Source of the DNA: Natronorubrum texcoconense
GTDB taxonomy: Archaea; Halobacteriota; Halobacteria; Halobacteriales; Natrialbaceae
Direction: 5' to 3'
Assembly: GCF_900100335.1 (NCBI RefSeq)
Contig: NZ_FNFE01000001.1
Location: forward strand, 620,001 to 684,000
Length of the DNA stretch: 64,000 nt
In this document: positions 16,868 through 25,785 of the stretch, in pieces
Numbering within the stretch: position 1 is the first letter of the stretch
Layout of the letters: every line of letters starts with the position of its first letter
Notes under the pieces: model-generated
The model's input: only the letters and a program-made list of their open reading frames with translations
Databases searched by the model: none
What the model was told of the DNA's origin: nothing
Program-made: the position numbers and the translations under genes

Positions 16868-17602
16868 ATGCGAGTCACCTTTCTCGGAAGCGGCAGCGCG
16901 ATGCCGACGGGGGAACGATTCCAGACGGGAATTCTCGTCCAGGAGGGCGGCCGAACGCTGCTCGTCGACTGCGGGTCGGGCGTCCTCCACCGGCTCCAGC
17001 AGTCCGGCGTCGGCTACGAGAACGTCTCGACCGTCCTCCTCACGCACCACCACCTGGATCACGTCGCCGACCTGCTCCCGCTGATGAAAGCCCGCTGGCT
17101 CGCCGGCGAGGAACACCTCGAGATCGTCGGCCCGCAGGGAACGAAATCCCTGCTCGACGACTTACTCGAGGTCCACGAGTACATGCAGGGGAAACTCGAC
17201 CTGCAGGTTCGCGAGGTCGTCCCCGGCGAGTTCTCCGTGGCGGGGTTCGACGTCTCGGCCTACGAAACCCGCCACTCGCTGCCGTGTCTGGCCTATCGGT
17301 TCGGCGATCTGTTCACCTTCAGCGGCGACAGCGAGGCCTTCGCCGGCCTGGCGAACTTCGCCGAGGGGTCGGCGATTCTGGTCCACGACTGCTCGTTCCC
17401 CGACGACGTCGACGTCTCGAACCACCCGACACCGGAGACCCTCGGCAAGGCGTTGGCCGGCCGGGAGATCGGCCGCGTCTACCTGACCCACCTCTATCCC
17501 CACACCGACGGTCGTCACGACGAGATGCTCGAGTCGATCGCGACGCAGTACGACGGCGACGTGCGATTCGCCGAGGATCTCACGACGATCTCGGTCGAGT
17601 AG
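16868..17602 (+). CDS. metallo-beta-lactamase fold hydrolase (RNase Z-like)
   Basis: This 244-residue MBL-fold protein begins with MRVTFLGSGSAMPTGERFQTG, the usual start of RNase Z/phosphodiesterase-like MBL proteins. The metal-binding T-H-H-H-L-D-H block is at residues 59-65, a later His is in ETRHSLPCLAYRF, an Asp is in FSGDSE, and a final His is in YLTHLYPH. Likely substrates are nucleotide phosphodiesters or another ester. It lacks obvious tRNA-binding extensions, so tRNase Z is only one possibility. The ATG at 16868 is chosen. It is divergent from the alcohol dehydrogenase gene. Confidence 0.83.
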   Translation: MRVTFLGSGSAMPTGERFQTGILVQEGGRTLLVDCGSGVLHRLQQSGVGYENVSTVLLTHHHLDHVADLLPLMKARWLAGEEHLEIVGPQGTKSLLDDLLEVHEYMQGKLDLQVREVVPGEFSVAGFDVSAYETRHSLPCLAYRFGDLFTFSGDSEAFAGLANFAEGSAILVHDCSFPDDVDVSNHPTPETLGKALAGREIGRVYLTHLYPHTDGRHDEMLESIATQYDGDVRFAEDLTTISVE

Positions 17603-17747
17603 CTAGCTGACAATTAGCATACGGCTACGAATTTGGACGCGTTCGGTACTATCCTCTCCGATTCCGGATAAAGATTGACGCTCGGTCACTCATAGATGTT
17701 CTTTCGTGAGAATAATACACATGCTGACACTCGTATCCGAACAGGTA

Positions 17748-17753
17748 TATAGC
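17748..17753 (+). promoter_or_regulatory. TATA box for the RND exporter operon
   Basis: TATATA is centred about 28-31 bp before the ATG of the short upstream ORF at 17781, so the transcript probably starts at or very near that ATG. Confidence 0.6.
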
Positions 17754-17780
17754 GGGAGTTTGTAGGATCGTAACAACAGA

Positions 17781-17828
17781 ATGGTCCCCTGTACCCAGGC
17801 GGCGAATTTCGAAGAGGTGAGCGGATGA
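17781..17828 (+). CDS. 15-codon upstream ORF overlapping the RND exporter start
   Basis: The ORF encodes MVPCTQAANFEEVSG and ends TGA at 17826-17828, overlapping the exporter ATG at 17825 as ATGA. A GAGGTGA Shine-Dalgarno-like run at 17814-17820 lies inside it, 4 nt before the exporter ATG. Because the TATA box places the transcript start at about this ATG, the uORF is probably translated leaderless and coupled to the exporter. It may control or prime exporter translation. The peptide itself has no recognised function. Confidence 0.45.
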   Translation: MVPCTQAANFEEVSG

Positions 17829-20800
17829 GTCTCCCGAATCGACTCGCGGATATCGTGACGACTCACTCCAAGATCGTCATTCTCGCCCTGTTGCTGACGA
17901 CGGCGCTCGTCGGTGCGGGAATGCCGATGGTCGACGACGACTCGTCGCTCGATCAGTTCGAGAGCGAGTCGGACGAAGCCCAGGCGCTCGAGGATATCGA
18001 CGAGCGGTTCGAGTCCGAAGGTGACGAGAATACGACGTCAGTGCAAGTGATAGCCAGGGGCGATAACGTCCTCACGCAGGAGTCGCTGATCGACTCACTG
18101 GAGTTCCAACAGGAGATCCACGCGAACGAGTCGATCAACGCGACGCTCGTCGAGAACGACTCGATCACCGGCGTCGAGAACATCCTCGCGATCACGGCGA
18201 TCAGTCAAGAGCAGGCCGCTGAGCTCGAAGCGCAGGGCGCCGAACTCGAGGAACGTGAAGCCGCACTCGAGGAACGGCGCGGCGCGCTCGAGGACGGACT
18301 TAACGAGACGATCGAACTCCACAACCAGTACGAGGCCCAGCTCGCAGCCGGCGACGAGGGCGGCGCCGCGGAGACCGAAGCCGAAATCGAGGCCACCGTC
18401 GAGGGCGCAGCCGAGGCAGCCGAACTCGACGACGAGCAGACTGCCGAGTACGAGGAGATGGTCGAACAGGCTCGCGGCATCGAATCAGAGCGAATCGAGA
18501 TTCGCGAAGAGACGGACAACTACGAAGAGGATCCGGAATATCAGGAGCTGACCGAGAGCTTCGAAGACGTCTACGCCGGCGCGACGTTCGGCGTCCTCGA
18601 GGACGAGTACGACGAACTCGAGGCGGACTCCGAGCAGTTCCAGGAAGAACAGGCGGCACTCCAGGAGAACGATGGCGACCAGCCGTCGCTCGACGAGCAG
18701 ATCGAAGCCCTCGAAGCGCTCGACGACGACGAGTTCGAGGAGCTCCTGACCGACACGCTCGACGACGACGGGAACAACGACGCTGCAGCACTCGGCTTCA
18801 TGGCGTCGTCGTACGACCCCGGATCGACCCAGGCCGACGCCCGCATGACGATGGTCATGCAGCAGATGGACGGCGACGCGATGGAGATGGGCGGTGACAC
18901 CGGCGGGGTTCTCGAGAGCCAACTCGACCTTCGTGAGCTTGCTAACCAGCAAGATCAGGAGTACATGGTCTTCGGTATCGGCATCATTACCGACGAAATC
19001 GACCGTTCGATGGGCGACAGCCTCGCCATCGTCGGCCCACTCGCGCTGTTGTTCGTCGTCGTCGCGCTGGTCGTCGCCTACCGGGACCCGCTCGACATCG
19101 CGTTAGGGGTCGCCGGAATCGGTGCCGTATTGGTCTGGACGTTCGGCTTCATGGGCTGGGCCGGCATCGCGTTCAACCAGATGATGATCGCGGTGCCCGT
19201 GTTGCTGATCGGGCTCTCTATCGACTACGCGATACACGTCTTCATGCGCCACCGGGAACAACGCGAGGCCGACGGTGTCTCGAGCACCGTCCGCGGTTCG
19301 ATGACGATCGCACTCGCCGGCGTCGGCGTCGCCCTCGTCTGGGTGACCGCGACGACCGCGATCGGGTTCCTCGCGAATCTGGTCAGTCCCATCGGTCCCA
19401 TTCGGGAGTTCGGCGTCATCAGTTCGTTCGGAATCCTCGCCGCGCTGATCATCTTCGGCGCGTTGATCCCGGCCCTCAAAGTCGAGATCGATTCCCTCCT
19501 CGAGTCGCGCGGAATGAGTCGTCGAAAGCGCGCGTTCGGGACCGGCGAGGGACGGTTCACCAACGTCCTCACGCTGGGGTCGACCGCGGCGCGAAAGATC
19601 CCGGTGATCGTCCTGATCGCCGCGCTGTTGCTCACCGCCGGCGGCGTCTACGGCGCGACGCAGGTCGACACGAGCTTCGACGAGGAGGACTTCCTCGCGG
19701 AGAGCCCGCCAGCTTGGACCGAACACCTGCCGGGCGGGATGGCCCCCGGTGAGTACCAGGCCGCAGACGACCTCGAGTTCGTCAACCAGAACTTCCAGCG
19801 CGAGGACACGCAGGCCCAGATACTCGTCGAGGGAGATATAACGGACGACGACGCCTTACAGCGGTTATCGGACGCCCAGGACGAAGCCGCAGAGAGCAGC
19901 ACCGTCTACACGCTTCCGAACAGCGAGGCGGACGTGCAGGGGCCGATCTCGGTGATGGAGGAGACGGCCGCACAGAACGAGTCGTTCAACGAGTCGTATC
20001 AGGCTGCGACCGACAGCGATGGCATCCCCAACGAGAACCTCGACGAACTGTACGACGAACTGTTCGAAGCCAACGAGGACGCTGCGAGTACCGTCCTCCA
20101 CCGAACGGACGAGGGCAACTACGAGTCGGCCCGGCTGATCATCTCGACGCAGGGTGACGCCAGCTTCGGCGACACGACCGACGAGATGCGCGAAATCGCC
20201 GGCACCATCGACGTCGACGGAACCGGCGATCAGCGTAGCCTGAACGCCGGCGACGGCGAACTCAACGCCATCGCGACCGGCGATCCGATCGTCAGCTACA
20301 TCGTCGAACAGGACCTGCTCGATACGGTCCTCCAGAGTCTGATGATCACGCTCGTGGCCGTCTTCGGCTTCCTGACGGCGGCCTACTGGCTGACCGGCAA
20401 CAGCGCGACGCTCGGGACGGTAACCCTGCTCCCGGTCGCGTTCGCCGTCAGCTGGATCCTGGGGACGATGCACCTCCTCGACATGCCCTTCAACGTGTTG
20501 ACGGGGATGATCACCAGCCTCACCATCGGACTGGGCGTCGCCTACAGCATCCACGTCAGCGCGCGGTACACGCTCGAACTCGAGCGCCAGGGCAACGTCT
20601 GGTCGGCGATGCACACGACCGTCACGGGAACTGGCGGTGCGCTGCTCGGCAGTGCGGCGACGACGATCGGCGGCTTCGGGACGCTCGCCTTCGCCATCCT
20701 GCCGGTGCTCCGACAGTTCGGAATCATCACCGGGCTGACGATCGCGTACTCGTTCCTCGCGAGCGTGATCGTCCTGCCGACACTGCTGGTGCTCTGGACG

Positions 20801-20932
20801 CGGTACTTCGGTCCGGACGTTTCCTTCGAGACGTCGGGGTCGATTGCCGGGACGCCGACCGCGAGCGACGGGGGCACCGAGCAACAGACCGAAACCGAAA
20901 TAGCGGACGACGCCAGAGACGAGGGAGAGTGA
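17825..20932 (+). CDS. MMPL/RND-family exporter with coiled-coil insert
   Basis: This 1035-residue membrane protein has the two-fold RND layout: an N-terminal TM (about 18-35), a large extracellular domain, a five-to-six-TM block with GLSIDYAIHVFM, a further TM and second extracellular loop, then a second TM block with GLGVAYSIHVSA. The first block keeps an Asp in the IDYAIH motif, but the second has VAYS in its place. The first extracellular domain carries a long heptad-like, Glu/Ala/Leu/Arg-rich stretch around residues 130-240 that looks like a coiled coil. RND/MMPL proteins move lipids or hydrophobic compounds with proton motive force. The TrmB-like gene follows after 6 bp and probably regulates it. 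Confidence 0.88.
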   Translation: MSLPNRLADIVTTHSKIVILALLLTTALVGAGMPMVDDDSSLDQFESESDEAQALEDIDERFESEGDENTTSVQVIARGDNVLTQESLIDSLEFQQEIHANESINATLVENDSITGVENILAITAISQEQAAELEAQGAELEEREAALEERRGALEDGLNETIELHNQYEAQLAAGDEGGAAETEAEIEATVEGAAEAAELDDEQTAEYEEMVEQARGIESERIEIREETDNYEEDPEYQELTESFEDVYAGATFGVLEDEYDELEADSEQFQEEQAALQENDGDQPSLDEQIEALEALDDDEFEELLTDTLDDDGNNDAAALGFMASSYDPGSTQADARMTMVMQQMDGDAMEMGGDTGGVLESQLDLRELANQQDQEYMVFGIGIITDEIDRSMGDSLAIVGPLALLFVVVALVVAYRDPLDIALGVAGIGAVLVWTFGFMGWAGIAFNQMMIAVPVLLIGLSIDYAIHVFMRHREQREADGVSSTVRGSMTIALAGVGVALVWVTATTAIGFLANLVSPIGPIREFGVISSFGILAALIIFGALIPALKVEIDSLLESRGMSRRKRAFGTGEGRFTNVLTLGSTAARKIPVIVLIAALLLTAGGVYGATQVDTSFDEEDFLAESPPAWTEHLPGGMAPGEYQAADDLEFVNQNFQREDTQAQILVEGDITDDDALQRLSDAQDEAAESSTVYTLPNSEADVQGPISVMEETAAQNESFNESYQAATDSDGIPNENLDELYDELFEANEDAASTVLHRTDEGNYESARLIISTQGDASFGDTTDEMREIAGTIDVDGTGDQRSLNAGDGELNAIATGDPIVSYIVEQDLLDTVLQSLMITLVAVFGFLTAAYWLTGNSATLGTVTLLPVAFAVSWILGTMHLLDMPFNVLTGMITSLTIGLGVAYSIHVSARYTLELERQGNVWSAMHTTVTGTGGALLGSAATTIGGFGTLAFAILPVLRQFGIITGLTIAYSFLASVIVLPTLLVLWTRYFGPDVSFETSGSIAGTPTASDGGTEQQTETEIADDARDEGE

Positions 20933-20938
20933 CCATCC

Positions 20939-21700
20939 GTGACTGACGACGAGAGCGAGGCCGTCGACGCGTTCGAACGACTCGGGCTCACCAGCTACGA
21001 GGCGAAGGTGTTCATCGCCTTACACCGACTGGGGTCCGGAACCGCCCGGGATGTCGCCGACGTCACCGACGTGCCTCGCTCGCAGGTGTACAGCGTCGCC
21101 GAGAGCCTCGAGGAACGAAGCTTGCTCGAGGTCCAGCAGTCGAGCCCGATCCGCTACCGACCGGTCAGCATCGAGGAGGCCCGGAACACGCTCGAAAAGC
21201 GGTTCGAACGCGAGCAGGAACGGGCGTTCGATTACGTCGAGGGGGTCAAAGAGGAGTCGGCGACGGAGGAGACACAGGAGGACCTCTGGACCGTCCGCAG
21301 TCGCGATCGGGTCGACAGCCGGGTCGTCGATCTGCTCTCGCAGGCCGACGATCGGATCATCTTCGGCACGCGGCTGCCGACGTTCGTCACGGAGTCGATC
21401 GAACGGACCATTCGGGAGCGAGCAGCCGCCGGCGTCTCGGTCATCGTCATCAGTCGAACCGACGAGATTCGGGACCGGTTCGCCGCTATCGACGGTGTCG
21501 AGACCGAGACACCACCCGACTTTCGCGAGAGCGACGAGCGATCCGGACGGATCGTCGTCGTCGACGGGGAGAGCATTCTGCTGAGCGTGGTCGACGACGA
21601 CGGGAGCGAGACCGCGATCTGGAGCTCCGACTCGCTGTTCGCGTCCGTGCTGATCCAGTTGATCGAAGCGAGCGACCAGTTGCGACCCGACTCGGACTGA
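20939..21700 (+). CDS. TrmB-family transcriptional regulator
   Basis: This 253-residue regulator has an N-terminal winged helix-turn-helix (about 10-75; LTSYEAKVFIALHRLGSGTA and the VPRSQVYSVAESLEERS recognition helix). A C-terminal TrmB-type domain follows, with a phospholipase-D-like DDRIIFGTRL strand. TrmB proteins sense sugars or other ligands and repress or activate adjacent genes. The start is GTG at 20939, six bases after the exporter stop, so it is in the same operon and probably controls exporter expression. Confidence 0.85.
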   Translation: MTDDESEAVDAFERLGLTSYEAKVFIALHRLGSGTARDVADVTDVPRSQVYSVAESLEERSLLEVQQSSPIRYRPVSIEEARNTLEKRFEREQERAFDYVEGVKEESATEETQEDLWTVRSRDRVDSRVVDLLSQADDRIIFGTRLPTFVTESIERTIRERAAAGVSVIVISRTDEIRDRFAAIDGVETETPPDFRESDERSGRIVVVDGESILLSVVDDDGSETAIWSSDSLFASVLIQLIEASDQLRPDSD

Positions 21701-21721
21701 CGGATCGTCCGTCTGTCGCTG

Positions 21722-22789
21722 TTACTCGAGTCGGTACCGTAACAGCGCCGCGATACCGCCGAGATTCGAGAGCTGCTGGCCGGGCGGAAATTCGCTCGAG
21801 AAGACCGTCACGTCGCCGCCTTTCTGTTCGGTCGTGCGGACGATGTCGTCGACGCTGATAGCCCACTCGCCGTCGGGGCCGCGTTCTTTCTGCAACCGGT
21901 CGTCGAGGACGAGCAGGCGTTCGATCGCGCCGAACTCGGCGGCCTGCTTTACCTGGTCGGGGCCGTAGGCGGCTTTCGCGCCCTCGGCCATGCGTCGGGT
22001 GAGTTCGTCGATGTACTCGGCCTCGCTCTCGATGCGGGTCTCCTGCTGGACGTCCGCGACGGCGCCGCGTTTGAGCACCTCGTGGACGCCGCGGTCGCCG
22101 ACGCTGGCCGTATCGACCATCGTAATTCTCTCGGCGACCTCGGGCTCGTTGTTTTCGATGTACTTTTTCGCGTCCTGTTTCGTAAAGCCGGGGCCGGCGA
22201 GGATGATCGCGTCCACGTCCTGACGTTTGAGGACGTCCGCGAGCTCAGAGAACAGCTCCGAGCGGCCGCGGCTGTACTCGCCTTTCCCGGTCGTGCCGGT
22301 GATCGTCGCGCGCTCCTCGGTGCCGTACTGGGCGACCGTGTGAACGTGGGCCTGTCCCTCCTCGACGGTAGCGATGGCGACGTCCGGGTTCTCGGTGGCC
22401 TCCTCGGCTTCCTCGAGCCGAGCCTTCTGATCCGGCTTGAACCGCTTCTCGATCGAGAGCTCTTCGCGCTCCTCGACGTTCAGCGTGTGGTGAAAGCCCA
22501 ACTGGTCCTCGCGCGAGCAGGCGACGATCTCGCCGCCGACCCGAAGCCGGTTGGCGAACTTGTGGAACTCGATGTCGTCGACGGCGATGGCGACCCACAT
22601 CGGCTCGCGCTCGCCGCCCGTATCGCGCATCTGGTCGTCGTTGCGCTGAATCCGCCGGGTCGTGTCGCCCGCGACGCGGTCGCCGGGCTCGAGGACGTAC
22701 TGCAGGTGCCAGAGGTCGTCGACGCTCTCGGGGACGACGGTGACCCGTTCGCGCCCGCCCTCGACCTGCTCCCGGTCTTTGATCTGCAT
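21722..22789 (-). CDS. pelA: Pelota, archaeal ribosome-rescue factor (Dom34)
   Basis: This 355-residue protein has the three Pelota domains: an Sm-like N-terminal domain (about 1-130), a central eRF1-like domain (about 135-260) and a C-terminal eRF1 domain 3. It lacks the GGQ tripeptide of true release factors. Pelota works with aABCE1 and EF-1A-like GTPases to split stalled ribosomes without peptide release. The start is at [12 protein letters not shown]. It is convergent with the TrmB gene, with a 21-bp gap. Confidence 0.92.
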   Translation of the reverse strand: MQIKDREQVEGGRERVTVVPESVDDLWHLQYVLEPGDRVAGDTTRRIQRNDDQMRDTGGEREPMWVAIAVDDIEFHKFANRLRVGGEIVACSREDQLGFHHTLNVEEREELSIEKRFKPDQKARLEEAEEATENPDVAIATVEEGQAHVHTVAQYGTEERATITGTTGKGEYSRGRSELFSELADVLKRQDVDAIILAGPGFTKQDAKKYIENNEPEVAERITMVDTASVGDRGVHEVLKRGAVADVQQETRIESEAEYIDELTRRMAEGAKAAYGPDQVKQAAEFGAIERLLVLDDRLQKERGPDGEWAISVDDIVRTTEQKGGDVTVFSSEFPPGQQLSNLGGIAALLRYRLE

Positions 22790-22891
22790 ACCCGGCCCTT
22801 CTCGAGGGGTCGGTAAGTGCGTGACGGATCCGACGGTAGCGCGAGCGTCTTCGGATCGAAATTCGGAGAGGAATCAGCGAATCGGGGCCGT

Positions 22892-23863
22892 TCAGGCGTG
22901 TGTGAGATAGTTTTCGGAGCACCAGACCCACTCGTTGGCCGACGGCACGTACAGGCCCCACCAGGTGATGTCGTCACACTGTTCGGGACCGTTCATGATC
23001 TCGGCTTGGGTTCCCTCCGAGAGCGTCAGCACGACGTCGTCGTTGAGACACGGCTGCTCGCGACCGTTGAGATCAGTCGTCGTGACGACGTTGTCGCCCA
23101 TTTCGAACGTGCCGCCACCACCATCACCGCCGCCGTCGCTGTCGCGGACGAGGTCCGCAAAGTGAGCCATATCCCAGTCGGGGTACGGACAGGTTCGGCC
23201 GCCGTGGTGGAAGCTGCTACAGTCACCGTCCGGAACGTGCGTGTGGCCGATGATCCCGCCGGGTTCGTTCTGAATGCAGGTGTTACTCGTGTAGAACTCG
23301 AGGGGGATGTCGTGCATGTCGGCGATACAGCGGACGAGGTCCGCCGAGGACTCGTAGCACGCGTCGGTGATGCCGTTGTCGTCGAACCACTCGTGTTCGA
23401 TGCCGATCGATCGGTGGTTGGCGATGTATCGGGCGTGCCAGGCCGCGCGATCGTGGTGGACGAGTTGATCGACGTGGCCAGCTGAGGGTCCCTCAGTCCA
23501 GTCGTAGTTCTTCACGAGGTAGTGGGAGCTCACACCCGAGTTCGAACTGGTCAACGTGTTCAACGCGCCCTGATAGGCGCCTGCGGTCACGTGGATGACG
23601 ATCCAGTCGATGCCGTGGTCTCGCGAACTGTGATTCGCCGCCTCGACCCATCGGTCCGCGGCGTCACATTCGGTGTGTGATGCCGTTACTCGGCCGGACT
23701 GAGTACCGAGAAGCGTTCCGGTTCCCGCGGCAACACCGGTCGCCTGCAGGAACCGCCGTCGTTTCCACCGTCCATCGTCGCCGTCAGTCCGTGCCGTTTG
23801 GGAGCGATCGGTTCGGTTCTCGTCCGATGCTGCTGTGTCACGTCCAGCGCAATTGAGACACAT
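22892..23863 (-). CDS. Tat-exported peptidoglycan-amidase-like protein (Amidase_2) with SH3-like tail
   Basis: This 323-residue protein starts at the ATG at 23863, supported by a TATA box 25 bp upstream. Residues 34-40 (KRRRFLQ) form a Tat signal, followed by a hydrophobic segment. The catalytic domain resembles N-acetylmuramoyl-L-alanine amidases of the T7 lysozyme/PGRP family. The zinc ligands seem complete: His91 in IVIHVTAG, His207 in GHTHV and Cys215 in GDC, with 8 residues between the last two as in T7 lysozyme. A C-terminal region of about 60 residues resembles an SH3-like cell-wall-binding module. Haloarchaea lack murein, so it may attack bacterial walls or a different substrate. Confidence 0.82.
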   Translation of the reverse strand: MCLNCAGRDTAASDENRTDRSQTARTDGDDGRWKRRRFLQATGVAAGTGTLLGTQSGRVTASHTECDAADRWVEAANHSSRDHGIDWIVIHVTAGAYQGALNTLTSSNSGVSSHYLVKNYDWTEGPSAGHVDQLVHHDRAAWHARYIANHRSIGIEHEWFDDNGITDACYESSADLVRCIADMHDIPLEFYTSNTCIQNEPGGIIGHTHVPDGDCSSFHHGGRTCPYPDWDMAHFADLVRDSDGGGDGGGGTFEMGDNVVTTTDLNGREQPCLNDDVVLTLSEGTQAEIMNGPEQCDDITWWGLYVPSANEWVWCSENYLTHA

Positions 23864-23884
23864 GACAGCGTGTGCCACGCCCCG

Positions 23885-23892
23885 TGTAATAA
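23885..23892 (-). promoter_or_regulatory. TATA box of the amidase gene, deciding its start
   Basis: The minus strand reads TTATTACA, centred 25 bp before ATG 23863. This favours that start over an in-frame candidate at 23920. Confidence 0.55.
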
Positions 23893-24105
23893 CAGACGGC
23901 CATAGTATCGTAACTAGCATGCTAGAGATATTGTATTAATTTATATCGAATGGAAATAATTGTCAGTTGGTCTCGGACGCTATCTGGACGGTATCGGTCC
24001 ATCCCTCGAGGAAGATTCGTCTGCAGTTCGTATCGGGCTTCGCTACAGTCACGATTGGTACTGAATGGCATAGTTAGGGACGCACGGTATCTCCATAGGG
24101 AGACA

Positions 24106-24654
24106 ATGGAGTGTATGAAACTCGCACACGTCCAGCTCTTCGAAGACTTCGGCACGCGCTCGCTCGCGGTTCACGCAGTCATGGTCCTCGCGTTCGTCAA
24201 CGCAGTCCTCGCGGGACTGTTTATTCAAGGCGAGATCGGCCTCATCTCGTTCGTCGCCCTGCTCAACTTCACTGCGGGGCTGTGGGTCGCTCACTCGATT
24301 CACTCGCTGGGTAACGTCTCGAGCGACGACGAGTACGACGGCATCCTCAACGAGTTGCTGGACCGCGACACGAGCACCAACACCGACGTCTCCGGGTCCG
24401 GATTCGATACGGGCCGCTTCGGCCGCCTGCTCGCCCTCATCGCGGCCGTAACGGCGGTCTCGCTGCTGACCTCCGCACAGGTCCTCGAGGGTTCGATCTT
24501 CCCAATCGCGATCGTCGCCGTCGGGGCCGTCGCCGTCGTGACGGCGATTATCGGCTTCCTGATCGCGGTGGGTGCGTCCTACGACGAGAGCCAGCAACGC
24601 TGGACCGACCGGATCGACGCGAACGCGGAGACCGACGGCGGCGAGGACAACTGA
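24106..24654 (+). CDS. haloarchaeal membrane protein (about 4 TM)
   Basis: This 182-residue protein has four likely membrane segments: about 18-37, 40-62, 105-125 and 130-155. A hydrophilic loop between helices 2 and 3 is rich in Asp/Glu/Ser. I recognise no family. The start is either MECMKLAHV (24106, used here) or the Met three codons later at 24115. It is divergent from the amidase gene, with a 242-bp gap of no clear motifs, and convergent with the small gene at 24748. It is probably an integral membrane protein of unknown role. Confidence 0.65.
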   Translation: MECMKLAHVQLFEDFGTRSLAVHAVMVLAFVNAVLAGLFIQGEIGLISFVALLNFTAGLWVAHSIHSLGNVSSDDEYDGILNELLDRDTSTNTDVSGSGFDTGRFGRLLALIAAVTAVSLLTSAQVLEGSIFPIAIVAVGAVAVVTAIIGFLIAVGASYDESQQRWTDRIDANAETDGGEDN

Positions 24655-24710
24655 TCACGACCTCGTCCCTCGCCAACGGAGAACTCGACGAACGGCCGTC
24701 GAAACGAAGC

Positions 24711-24730
24711 GATCCGAAAAAGAACGACCC
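24711..24730 (-). terminator. oligo-U terminator region (minus strand)
   Basis: The minus strand carries a T5 run (cgttctttttcgg) just past the stop of the small gene at 24748, in the convergent gap. This fits an archaeal U-tract terminator. No T run is clear on the plus strand. Confidence 0.35.
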
Positions 24731-24747
24731 GAAGCCGCGCGATCCGT

Positions 24748-25041
24748 TCAGTCGACGAGATCCTCGAGTTTCCCCTTCGTCTTGTCCACGGCGGTTTCGA
24801 ACGCTTCCTCGATCTCCTCGACGGAGCGTTCGACGAGTCGAACGCGCTCTTTCGGGACGCGCCGCACCACGTCGTTGCCGTCCTCGTCGGTGCCGTAGGC
24901 GAACAGCCAGTGACCTTGGAAGTAGGCGATGTGGTCGTTGTCGACGGTCGCTCGCTCGAGGTCGCCGGTTGCGGTTTCGTAGACGATCGTCGCCTTGCCC
25001 AGTTCGAGATCGGTTTCCGTGTCGGTGTCCAGTTCGACCAT
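24748..25041 (-). CDS. small acidic haloarchaeal protein (97 aa)
   Basis: This 97-residue protein begins MVELDTDTETDLELGKATIVYE. It has three to four beta-strand-like segments, then a helical C-terminal half (RSVEEIEEAFETAVDKTKGK). No domain is recognised. The start is at 25041, which gives the compact conserved-looking form. It is divergent from the gene at 25366. Function is unknown. Confidence 0.6.
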   Translation of the reverse strand: MVELDTDTETDLELGKATIVYETATGDLERATVDNDHIAYFQGHWLFAYGTDEDGNDVVRRVPKERVRLVERSVEEIEEAFETAVDKTKGKLEDLVD

Positions 25042-25365
25042 GGTCGACGCGTCTACCGTCGGCGGTGTAGGCCTGGGCCCGGCACGTGCAGCCCAGTTCA
25101 GCCGAGACGGATGGACTCGCCGTCGAATCGTTCCCGAATCGCCTCCTGACTCGGCGACTTCGCTCGGTCCAGCGTCGACTGTGCTAGTCGGGAACTGTGC
25201 CAGCCGGCGACCGACCCTGTTCCAGAAAATTCTGCCGCTATCTCGGACTGATCGGTCGGGAAAATCACGGCCTAGTCGGTCGGTTTCAGCCTCGCCCCGA
25301 ACCGCCGCATCGGTAAGCATTGCCCTGTTCGACGGATGAAGACCCGTCGCGGTCCAACGGAGCGT
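25042..25365. other. 324-bp divergent intergenic region, no clear motifs
   Basis: This gap separates two divergent small genes. It contains no good ORF, tandem repeat or strong hairpin. No clear TATA-like box is visible. I see nothing else in it. Confidence 0.4.
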
Positions 25366-25680
25366 ATGACGATCGCACTGCGAACGCTCGACGACGGCGC
25401 GTGGATCAGCGTCAACGACAGCCGGCAGGTGAGCGTGAGCGACGTCTGGACGCTCTCTCGAGGCGTATTCTGTGACTGCGAACCCGCGTACGTCCTGCTC
25501 GAAGGCTTCGTCGACGTCGGCGTCGACGGCTCGATCGTGACCGCGGACGCCGTCGGCCAGTGTCTCGACTGCGGCACCCGCGACTCGATCGATCGGTTAC
25601 CCATCGGGCAAATCGTCGACGGCGAGTTCGAACCGTACGGCCCCGAAGGCGTCCAGTCGCTCGTGGAACCCGGGCGCTAA
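25366..25680 (+). CDS. small hypothetical protein with CxC and CxxC
   Basis: This 104-residue protein starts MTIALRTLDDG. It carries a C-x-C pair (FCDCEP) and a C-x2-C pair (CLDCGT), which could together bind zinc, spaced by about 40 residues of beta-rich sequence. It is otherwise unrecognised. It is upstream of, and possibly co-transcribed with, the nitrite reductase gene, although that gene has its own TATA box about 75 bp downstream. Function is unknown. Confidence 0.6.
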   Translation: MTIALRTLDDGAWISVNDSRQVSVSDVWTLSRGVFCDCEPAYVLLEGFVDVGVDGSIVTADAVGQCLDCGTRDSIDRLPIGQIVDGEFEPYGPEGVQSLVEPGR

Positions 25681-25756
25681 GACGGCGGTAATCGATACTG
25701 GCAAAGGCAACCGGAATCGGTGAGAACCGGGGCAAACTGACGACAGACGGGGGGGC

Positions 25757-25762
25757 TTATAC
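25757..25762 (+). promoter_or_regulatory. TATA box of the nitrite/sulfite reductase gene
   Basis: TTATAC is centred about 26-27 bp before the ATG at 25786, consistent with leaderless transcription. Confidence 0.6.
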
Positions 25763-25785
25763 ATCCCCACCATACAACGGATCCA

